This document shows positions 1 through 4,690 of a stretch of 8,873 bases of DNA, in pieces (the stretch's first letter is position 1; each line of letters begins with the position of its first letter). The stretch comes from Methylobacterium sp. (GTDB taxonomy: Bacteria > Pseudomonadota > Alphaproteobacteria > Rhizobiales > Beijerinckiaceae). Under the pieces are notes generated by a model that did not search any database, was not told the origin of the DNA, and saw only the letters and a list, made by a program, of their open reading frames with translations. The translations under genes and the position numbers were made by a program. The stretch is taken from contig JAJKJG010000260.1 of assembly GCA_021154065.1 (NCBI GenBank), positions 1-8,873 on the forward strand, given 5' to 3'.

Positions 1-291
1 ATCCTCAAGCTGATCGGGCGCCTCGTCAAGGACGAGCGGCCGCTGCAGTTCTTCGGCCTGCTCGGCCTTGTCATCGGCCTCAGCGCGATCGTGCTCGGCG
101 CGCCGGTCGTCGCGACTTATCTCGAGACCGGCCTCGTGCCGCGGCTGCCGACGGCGGTCCTCAGCATCGGGCTCGTCATTCTCGGGGTGCTGAGCATCTT
201 TGTCGGCTTGATCCTCGACATGGTCACGCGGACCCGCCAGGAAATGAAGCGCCTCGTCTATCTTTCGTTGCCAAGGTCGCGAGCCGGTTGA
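1..291 (+). CDS. Family 2 glycosyltransferase, C-terminal end only (partial, 5' end outside window)
   Basis: The frame is open from the first base and ends at TGA 289-291, giving 96 residues of a longer protein. It opens with an amphipathic stretch (ILKLIGRLVKDERPLQFFG) and then has two hydrophobic segments, roughly residues 17-40 and 48-76, followed by a short basic tail (TRTRQEMKRL). This matches the C-terminal membrane portion of polytopic GT2 enzymes of the dolichol-phosphate-mannose-synthase-like type, where the catalytic A-fold domain lies upstream and two C-terminal helices anchor the enzyme in the inner membrane. The catalytic domain is not in the window, so donor and acceptor cannot be stated. 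Its last 34 bases overlap the end of the oppositely oriented transferase. I am confident it is the tail of a membrane protein and fairly confident of the family, from resemblance alone. Confidence 0.72.
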   Translation: MLKLIGRLVKDERPLQFFGLLGLVIGLSAIVLGAPVVATYLETGLVPRLPTAVLSIGLVILGVLSIFVGLILDMVTRTRQEMKRLVYLSLPRSRAG

Positions 292-1412
292 CCCGACGAT
301 CGTGCCGCTTTCGCGCCGTCCCGACCTGGGTCGGAGAACAGACCTTCGGAATGCCACTTCCGCAGCCGGGCGAAGGCCGTATCGCGGCTGCATAGCCCAA
401 GGTGCGCAGCCGAGACCAGCGCGCCCGTCACAAAGCGATAGAGCAGCCCGCGAGGGCGTCCGCGCCATAGCTTCAAGACAGCCGCCTTTGCCGGGCGCGG
501 CGGCTCCGGCGGCGCTTCGCGCACGCCCGCTCCATTGACGATGTCGCCGCTGTCGGTTGCGGCCGGGAAGCAGCTCGCCGTGCCGGTGATCTCCGACAGG
601 CGCAGGGCGGCGTCGTTGCGGGCGAGCGAGAGGTGGCGGAAGAAGCCCAACCCGAGATGCTGGCTCGTGGACGGGTGGAGCATCGCCTCGATCATGAAGA
701 TCGCGGCCCCGATCGAGAGCGGCTCGCCGGTGTTGGCCTCGATCATCCGCCGGATCTCGGCCGCCCTCTCCATCCCGCCGGCGGCGGTCTTGGTCTCGTC
801 ATACTCGCGGGTCGTTGCGAGGAAAGCGTTGATGAGCGCCACGGGATAGAGCGCCGCCACCCGCATGATGACGTCCCAGTCCATGCAGAATTTCAGACTC
901 TCGTTGAGGCCGCCGACGCGATCCCAGGCCGCTCGGGTAAAGAACGTCGAAGGTTGGTGGATGTAGGCGCCGCCTTCCCGCAGCGCCCGCCGGCTGAAGG
1001 CAAGCGGCCGCGGGCAATACGGCGTCAGCCGCTTGGTGTTCTGATCGAGGCGGAAGCCGTTGCCGATGTACATGCCGACATCGGGATGCTCGGCCGCTGC
1101 CCGGCCGACGAGCGAAAGGGAGTTCTCGCATAAGAGATCGTCCGAGTTGAGCCAGCAGACGATCGTCCCCGTCGCCTCCTTGACGCCGCGGTTGATCGCG
1201 GCCGACTGGCCGCCGTCCGGAGCGCTCCGCCAGAACGAGAGACGCGCCTCGTATGAGCGGATGATGTCGAGGCTAGCGTCGGTCGAGCCGCCGTCCATGA
1301 CGATCAGCTCGAGGTCGGGATAGCCCTGCGAAAGGACGCTATCGATGGCCTCGGCCAGGAACGGTGCCTGGTTGAGCGAGGGAACGACGACGCTGATGCG
1401 CGGCAGGGCCAT
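258..1412 (-). CDS. Family 2 glycosyltransferase (soluble, GT-A fold)
   Basis: The 384-residue protein opens directly with the GT2 beta strand (RISVVVPSLNQAPFLAEAID, residues 5-24). The nucleotide-binding DGGSTD follows at 40-45, DGGQSAAINRG at 66-76, and the DXD-like metal site in LNSDD at 88-92. Downstream are HQPSTFF (152-158) and MDWDVIMR (177-184), the usual acceptor-side region of GT2 enzymes of this type. No membrane span is seen, so it is probably cytoplasmic or peripheral and adds a sugar to a lipid-linked glycan or exopolysaccharide. The specific sugar cannot be read from sequence. I chose ATG 1412 because the conserved fold begins four residues later; an in-frame TTG at 1451 would add 13 poorly typical residues. 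About 100 C-terminal residues are basic and proline-rich and do not belong to the catalytic fold. The gene lies 83 nt downstream of the protease on the same strand and may share its transcript. Confidence 0.88.
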   Translation of the reverse strand: MALPRISVVVPSLNQAPFLAEAIDSVLSQGYPDLELIVMDGGSTDASLDIIRSYEARLSFWRSAPDGGQSAAINRGVKEATGTIVCWLNSDDLLCENSLSLVGRAAAEHPDVGMYIGNGFRLDQNTKRLTPYCPRPLAFSRRALREGGAYIHQPSTFFTRAAWDRVGGLNESLKFCMDWDVIMRVAALYPVALINAFLATTREYDETKTAAGGMERAAEIRRMIEANTGEPLSIGAAIFMIEAMLHPSTSQHLGLGFFRHLSLARNDAALRLSEITGTASCFPAATDSGDIVNGAGVREAPPEPPRPAKAAVLKLWRGRPRGLLYRFVTGALVSAAHLGLCSRDTAFARLRKWHSEGLFSDPGRDGAKAARSSGQPARDLGNER

Positions 1413-1495
1413 GATTTGCCCGCCGGTATAGCGCGCGGATCGCAAGATCAAGCTTCGGCCGCCCTAGCGTCGATGGGCGAACCCGCGGGATCCGT

Positions 1496-3586
1496 TCAGG
1501 CGAACCGGAAGTCGTCCGCCACGAGGCTCGCGCGAAGGACGTTTGCGAGCGTCAGCGTGTCGCCGGTGTCGCTCGTGATGACGGTGTTGCCGCCGCTCTC
1601 CACGGCATGGGCGAGCACGCTCGCGAAGTCGGTGAAGCCGCCGCCGTTGAACTGGATGATGTCGTGATTCACCGGTCCGGCGGCGAAATCGATGACCAGG
1701 CTCTTGCCGAAACTCCCGGCGAAGATGAAGAAATCGACGCCGGCGTCGCCGCGGAGATAATCGTTGCCGGAACTCGCGAAGAGCGTGTCGTTGCCGACCC
1801 CGCCCGTGAGGATGTCGTCGCCGGTCCCGCCGTCCAGATAGTCGTCGCCGAAGCCGCCGATGACGGTGTCGTTTCCAGCCCCCCCGAAGACGATGTTGTT
1901 CCCGTTCTCGCCGTTGAGGTAATCGTTGCCGAGGTCCCCGATCACGATGTCGTCGCCGTCGCCGCCGAAGACGAAATCGTCGCCGTCGCTGCCGTTGATG
2001 TAGTCGTTGCCCTCGGCGCCGAGCACCGTGTCCTTGCCAGCGCCGCCCATGATCAGGTCGTCGCCATTGCCGCCGTTGAGGTAGTCATCGCCGGCATCGC
2101 CGAGAACGGTGTCGTTGCCGTCGTCGCCGAAGGCAAAATCGTCGCCGAGCCCGGCGTTGAGGTAGTCGTCGCCGCCCCCGCTGGAGATGGTGTCATTCCC
2201 GTCAGCGCCGCCGAGCTGGTCGGGGCCCGCCGTTCCGGTGATGGAGAGCGGCTGCCCGCGCGGGGTCACGGTCGGTGTCGGGACAGCGATCAAAGCCGCC
2301 GCATCGACCGTGACGTCGGCGAAGGCGAAGTGCTCGACGGAGAAGACCAGATCGTGACCGTCCGGCCCGGTCACGTCGAAGTGGTCGGCCGCGAGCGCGA
2401 TGACGTACGAGGCCCTGGCGCCGGCGAAGACGGCGACGTCGTCGCCGATGCCGCCGTCAAGCGAGTCGTCGCCGCTGCCGCCGATGAGACGGTCGTTGCC
2501 GTCCGCGCCGACGAGCGTGTCGGCGCCCGCGCCGCCGTCGAGCGTGTCGTTGCCGGCCTGCCCCTCGAGGAGGTTCGCTACCGCGTTGCCGGTGATCGCA
2601 TCGTTGCCGACGCCGCCCTTGGCGTTCTCGATCAGCGAACGCGGATCGCCGTTGTAGAGCAGCGCGTTGGCGATGTTGCCGGCCGCCACATGGGTGTCCC
2701 CGGCATAGTAGTCGAGGTGGGAAAGCTGCGCCGATGAGGTGGTCGTCCAGCCGCCCGGGCGCAGGTCGACGACGAGACCGGTGGCGTAATTCGAGAAATC
2801 GTAGGTGTCGGTGCCGCCGCCATCCCAGACGGTTTCGAAGATGTGGTTACCGCCCGGCCGGCCCTGGCCGACGCCGTTGACGAACTCTTCGCCGGTGGTC
2901 GGACTCCAGACATAGACGGTGTTGCCGGCGTTGGTCGTGAAGTTTGCTCCGTACATGAATTGTAGGGCCGCGATGTCGTCCATCATCAGCGTCTGCGGGT
3001 AGCTCGTCCGCTCCAGCGCGTAGCCGCCGCCGGTGAGCGGGTCGCCGACATAGGACCGGTAGGTCATCACCGAGTATTCGACCGAGTCGTGGCTCGCAGG
3101 CAGGGCCGGGAAGCCGCCCTCGGTCTCGTGCCCATGCTTCAGCCCGAGGGCGTGACCGATCTCGTGGGTGAAGGTCATCCAGGCGTAGGTGCCAAGGACC
3201 GGGCTGTTGTAGCTCGTCTTGTTGAGCCAGACGTCGCCGCCGACGCCCTTGGCGTCGTTCGAGGGATAGTAGCCCCAGGCGGTTTCCGGAGCGCTCGACA
3301 TGGCAAGACGGAGCGTGCCGTGATTCGTCGCGCTCTCGACGACCGGCGCGAAGGTGAGGTTCGCGACCGCCGCATACATCGCGAGGATCGCCCGCGCGGC
3401 GCTCTGCTGCGTCGCATTCAGCGCGCTGAACGTGCCGGGCTCATCGTCGGGGCTGTAGTTCGAGCCGTAGAAGCTGGCGCTTGATGGGAAGCTGTAGGTC
3501 AGGGCTCCGGAGGCCCAACGGATCCCCGACAGGACCCCATCGGTGTCCTGATTGCCGGAAGCGATGACGGTCGCGGTCGCTGGCAA
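1496..3586 (-). CDS. Serralysin-like M10 zinc metalloprotease with RTX repeats, secreted
   Basis: This is a 696-residue predicted extracellular protease. The zinc site HEIGHALGLKHGHE is at 141-154 (H141, H145, H151 as ligands, E142 as catalytic base). It is followed by the Met-turn SVMTY at 172-176, where M174 is the turn methionine and Y176 the likely fifth ligand, as in serralysins. Calcium-binding nonamers (GGxGxDxUx type) form one block at 327-389 and a second at 463-624. Between them is a beta-rich linker (about 385-450) with the DVTGPDGHDLVFSVEHF-like motif common in alphaproteobacterial RTX proteins. The C terminus (620-696) lacks repeats and should hold the type I secretion signal. 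There is no Sec signal peptide. The only usable start is TTG 3586, preceded by GGGGGC at 3593-3598; an in-frame TGA lies at 3605-3607, so no N-terminal extension is possible. The propeptide seems very short for the family. No ABC transporter, membrane-fusion or outer membrane secretion gene is visible nearby. Confidence 0.93.
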   Translation of the reverse strand: MPATATVIASGNQDTDGVLSGIRWASGALTYSFPSSASFYGSNYSPDDEPGTFSALNATQQSAARAILAMYAAVANLTFAPVVESATNHGTLRLAMSSAPETAWGYYPSNDAKGVGGDVWLNKTSYNSPVLGTYAWMTFTHEIGHALGLKHGHETEGGFPALPASHDSVEYSVMTYRSYVGDPLTGGGYALERTSYPQTLMMDDIAALQFMYGANFTTNAGNTVYVWSPTTGEEFVNGVGQGRPGGNHIFETVWDGGGTDTYDFSNYATGLVVDLRPGGWTTTSSAQLSHLDYYAGDTHVAAGNIANALLYNGDPRSLIENAKGGVGNDAITGNAVANLLEGQAGNDTLDGGAGADTLVGADGNDRLIGGSGDDSLDGGIGDDVAVFAGARASYVIALAADHFDVTGPDGHDLVFSVEHFAFADVTVDAAALIAVPTPTVTPRGQPLSITGTAGPDQLGGADGNDTISSGGGDDYLNAGLGDDFAFGDDGNDTVLGDAGDDYLNGGNGDDLIMGGAGKDTVLGAEGNDYINGSDGDDFVFGGDGDDIVIGDLGNDYLNGENGNNIVFGGAGNDTVIGGFGDDYLDGGTGDDILTGGVGNDTLFASSGNDYLRGDAGVDFFIFAGSFGKSLVIDFAAGPVNHDIIQFNGGGFTDFASVLAHAVESGGNTVITSDTGDTLTLANVLRASLVADDFRFA
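1715..2200 (-). repeat. RTX block 2: six 27-residue super-repeats (18 nonamers)
   Basis: Residues 463-624 of the protease split cleanly into 18 nonamers starting with G. The nonamers come in triplets: a DTV-type unit (GNDTVLGDA), a DY-type unit (GDDYLNGGN) and a more variable unit (GDDLIMGGA). The DY tyrosine recurs at residues 475, 502, 529, 556, 583 and 610, exactly 27 apart, with no insertion or deletion across six copies. On the DNA this is an 81-bp degenerate tandem repeat. In RTX proteins such units bind Ca2+ and fold into a parallel beta roll after export. Confidence 0.92.
2420..2608 (-). repeat. RTX block 1: about seven nonamers
   Basis: Residues 327-389 of the protease form nonamers (GNDAITGNA, VANLLEGQA, GNDTLDGGA, GADTLVGAD, GNDRLIGGS, GDDSLDGGI, GDDVAVFAG). 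The first two are degenerate and the last runs into the inter-block linker. This is the position of the beta roll that directly follows the catalytic domain in classical serralysins. It lacks the strict three-unit rhythm of the second block, so the two blocks probably arose by separate expansions. Confidence 0.88.
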
Positions 3587-3703
3587 GGCTCTGCCCCCGA
3601 GGGTTCAAGAGCGCCAACCATGCGGCAAGCAGGTTGCGGTTCTGCTACCGATTTCATGCAACTCCTCCAGGATCAGGCCGTCGGGGTCAAGAGCGAGGAA
3701 GCG

Positions 3704-3719
3704 ACGCCCCGCGGGGCGT
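3704..3719. promoter_or_regulatory. Perfect 16-bp palindrome, candidate operator
   Basis: ACGCCCCG is followed directly by its reverse complement CGGGGCGT, with no spacer. It sits 117 bp from the protease start and 89 bp from the microprotein start, in a divergent intergenic region, which is a typical place for a dimeric repressor or activator site. With no loop it would not make a stable RNA hairpin, so a DNA-level role is more natural. In GC-rich DNA a chance 16-bp palindrome is uncommon but possible, and no known regulator is recognised. Confidence 0.35.
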
Positions 3720-3750
3720 GCCGGCTGCGGACGGGACGCGGGGGCTGGCG

Positions 3751-3767
3751 TTAAGACTGTGTTTACC
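3751..3767 (+). promoter_or_regulatory. CtrA-like motif (TTAA-N7-TTTACC) upstream of the first microprotein
   Basis: TTAA at 3751-3754, seven bases, then TTTACC resembles the alphaproteobacterial CtrA consensus TTAA-N7-TTAA(C) with one mismatch in the second half site. It ends 41 bp before the ATG at 3809, compatible with a promoter-proximal activator site. A TTAA in a similar base context also lies 57 bp before the second microprotein (4477), although there the second half is absent. This is a short degenerate motif, so the call is weak. Confidence 0.25.
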
Positions 3768-3808
3768 TTGTGGGGGAATGCTCGACGAACCGCTCGGAGG
3801 AACGCCCC

Positions 3809-3895
3809 ATGCTCATGCTGGTGACCGGTATCGTGATCGGCTTCCTGGTCTCCACCGCCGTCTTCGCCGGAATGGCGCGGATCGAGACCTACTAG
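3809..3895 (+). CDS. 28-residue hydrophobic microprotein, copy 1
   Basis: The 28-codon frame starts at ATG 3809 and ends at TAG 3893-3895. A near-perfect Shine-Dalgarno GGAGG (3796-3800) lies 8 nt upstream of the ATG. The peptide is one hydrophobic helix (about residues 2-22, including GFLVSTAVFAGMA) followed by a short polar tail (RIETY), so a single-span inner membrane microprotein is expected. The main support is a second copy at 4534 of identical length, with 22 of 28 residues the same and both ending in MAR-[IV]-ET-[YH] and TAG. Ten of the codon differences are silent, as expected if the peptide itself is selected. I do not recognise the family. Small proteins of this form often bind and modulate a larger membrane protein, and the 134-residue product encoded next door is an obvious candidate partner, but that is inference. 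Confidence 0.72.
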   Translation: MLMLVTGIVIGFLVSTAVFAGMARIETY

Positions 3896-3922
3896 CGCGA
3901 AGGCTCGAGGTCGAAGCCCGGC

Positions 3923-3951
3923 CGGCGGAAATCCTCCGTCGGCGGAAATCC
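3923..3951. repeat. 12-bp direct repeat, CGGCGGAAATCC x2
   Basis: CGGCGGAAATCC occurs at 3923-3934 and again at 3940-3951, 17 bp apart start to start, just after the first microprotein. The short gap contains CTCCGT, which can pair with neighbouring GGCGGA, giving a weak dyad. It could be a regulator site pair ahead of the 134-residue gene or the mark of a small local duplication. No function is assigned. Confidence 0.5.
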
Positions 3952-4026
3952 GCATGCCGCCGCCACCGGCGGCCGAAGCCGTCCAAAACAGCCTGAAGCA
4001 GTTGAGCCTTTGGCCGCAGGCCGGGT

Positions 4027-4431
4027 ATGGCTTCGGTCAGGCTCGATCCAACGCTGCGGCTCAACGGCTTGCTCACCCTTCGCTCCTTGCGTCCGACGCG
4101 GACCGCCGCTGGCTTTGCCGTACCGAGGCAAGCCCGGCTGCTGACCCTCGACGACCGCGCCTATTTCCGCCTGCGCAACGGCGCGCTCGTCGACGATGCC
4201 GGCGACAGCGTCGACACGCCGACGGCATTCAGGCTCGCCGAGACCGAGGCGGTCCTGCGCGCCGAAGCCGCCGCAGCCGGCCGGAGCCGCTTGCCGGCGC
4301 GATCCAGGATCGCGGCCTGGGCGGCGCGGGAATTCTGGATCGGGGTGCTTCTCGCCTCGCTCGCCGGCTACGCGGCGCTCGGCGTCTATCTGCTGATCGT
4401 GCTGCCCGGCCATCTTCTCGGCCTGTGGTAG
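4027..4431 (+). CDS. 134-residue single-span membrane protein of unknown function
   Basis: The frame runs from ATG 4027 to TAG 4429-4431. An in-frame TGA at 4003-4005 excludes a longer form, and AGG at 4018-4020 can serve as a modest ribosome binding site. About 100 polar residues, rich in Arg, Ala and acidic positions (for example RLLTLDDRAYFRLRNGALVD at 37-56), precede one membrane helix at about 103-126 (WIGVLLASLAGYAALGVYLL). The protein ends shortly after with LPGHLLGLW. Codon third positions are strongly GC-biased, as in the surrounding genes, while the competing frame on the other strand (3892-4449) is arginine/proline-rich and featureless. I recognise no family. The short C-terminal tail suggests a tail-anchored arrangement with most of the protein on one face of the membrane. 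It sits between two copies of the same microprotein and is followed 3 nt later by a strong hairpin. Confidence 0.68.
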   Translation: MASVRLDPTLRLNGLLTLRSLRPTRTAAGFAVPRQARLLTLDDRAYFRLRNGALVDDAGDSVDTPTAFRLAETEAVLRAEAAAAGRSRLPARSRIAAWAAREFWIGVLLASLAGYAALGVYLLIVLPGHLLGLW

Positions 4432-4434
4432 CGG

Positions 4435-4472
4435 ACCCGGCCGCCGCATTTCTGTGCAGAAGTCGGCCGGGT
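4435..4472 (+). terminator. Strong hairpin after the 134-residue membrane protein gene
   Basis: ACCCGGCCG (4435-4443) and CGGCCGGGT (4464-4472) are perfect 9-bp inverted arms. The 20-nt loop holds a second short stem (TTCT/AGAA, 4450-4453 with 4458-4461). The structure begins 3 nt after the stop codon, which is typical of a terminator or a 3' protective stem. No T tract follows on the + strand, so it is not a canonical intrinsic terminator. It would separate the membrane protein gene from the second microprotein, which then needs its own promoter in 4473-4533. Confidence 0.5.
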
Positions 4473-4499
4473 AGGCTTAACTCCGTGGCGGGGCTGCGC

Positions 4500-4515
4500 T
4501 TCAATTGAAAAAAAT
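4500..4515 (+). promoter_or_regulatory. AT-rich island with 10-bp palindrome upstream of microprotein copy 2
   Basis: TTCAATTGAA (4500-4509) is a perfect 10-bp palindrome running into a seven-A tract (4508-4514). It is a sharp AT-rich island in otherwise GC-rich DNA, 19-34 bp before the ATG at 4534. That location suits the -10/melting region of a promoter or a 5' leader site for the second microprotein. I cannot identify a matching -35 box. Confidence 0.35.
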
Positions 4516-4533
4516 CGGCCGGGGGGCAAGCGC

Positions 4534-4620
4534 ATGCTGATGCTGTTCACGGGAATTGCGATCGGATTCCTGCTCTCGACGGCGGTCTTCGCCAGCATGG
4601 CACGGGTCGAGACGCACTAG
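4534..4620 (+). CDS. 28-residue hydrophobic microprotein, copy 2
   Basis: This is a paralogue of the microprotein at 3809, also 28 codons with a TAG stop (4618-4620). A G-run (GGGGGG, 4521-4526) lies 7 nt before the ATG as a possible ribosome binding site. It differs from copy 1 at residues 5 (V to F), 9 (V to A), 14 (V to L), 21 (G to S), 25 (I to V) and 28 (Y to H), all tolerable in a membrane helix with a short polar tail. The shared core is IGFL-x-STAVFA followed by MAR. Flanking DNA is not similar between the copies beyond the coding region. The pair is therefore either an old duplication kept by selection or two members of a wider family. Start, stop and length agree in both copies, which makes a chance frame unlikely. 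Confidence 0.7.
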   Translation: MLMLFTGIAIGFLLSTAVFASMARVETH

Positions 4621-4629
4621 CTCCACGAG

Positions 4630-4652
4630 CTCGGCTCCGCTAACCCGCCGAG
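4630..4652. terminator. Weak inverted repeat between convergent genes
   Basis: CTCGGC (4630-4635) pairs with GCCGAG (4647-4652) across an 11-nt loop. It lies in the 70-bp gap between the end of the second microprotein (+ strand) and the end of the cell wall hydrolase (- strand), where a bidirectional stop would be expected. The stem is only 6 bp and there is no T tract on either strand, so this is tentative. Confidence 0.28.
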
Positions 4653-4690
4653 GCTTCGACGGCGCAAAGGCTCCGACGGACCCGGGCCGC

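Larger units (their letters stand above)
3587..3808 (+). promoter_or_regulatory. Divergent intergenic region between the protease and the first microprotein
   Basis: These 222 bp separate the protease (leftward) from the small + strand cluster, so promoters for both should lie here. The visible elements are a perfect 16-bp palindrome at 3704-3719, an AT-richer stretch at 3750-3770 (TTAAGACTGTGTTTACC), and a good ribosome binding site (GGAGG, 3796-3800) for the microprotein. I cannot point to a convincing -35/-10 pair. Open frames crossing this region on either strand have no recognisable domain and are best explained as chance frames in GC-rich DNA. Confidence 0.5.

Noticed and set aside
1715..2200. 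Regular DNA repeats that might suggest a CRISPR array
   Set aside because: The repeats are degenerate, contiguous without spacers and encode Ca2+-binding nonamers in frame.
1607..2737. Long + strand open frame opposite the protease repeats, rich in Val, Ala, Asp and Glu
   Set aside because: It is the mirror of the RTX coding repeats; its repetitive composition follows from the nonamer codons and it has no domain or ribosome binding site of note.
3605..3955. 116-codon - strand frame covering the divergent region and the first microprotein
   Set aside because: Composition is arginine/proline/histidine-rich without any motif, whereas the + strand microprotein has a ribosome binding site and a paralogue; the frame is most likely chance.
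3892..4449. 185-codon - strand frame opposite the 134-residue membrane protein
   Set aside because: It has no hydrophobic or domain features and looks like GC-driven noncoding translation; the + strand frame has a clear membrane helix, GC-rich third positions and a hairpin right after its stop.
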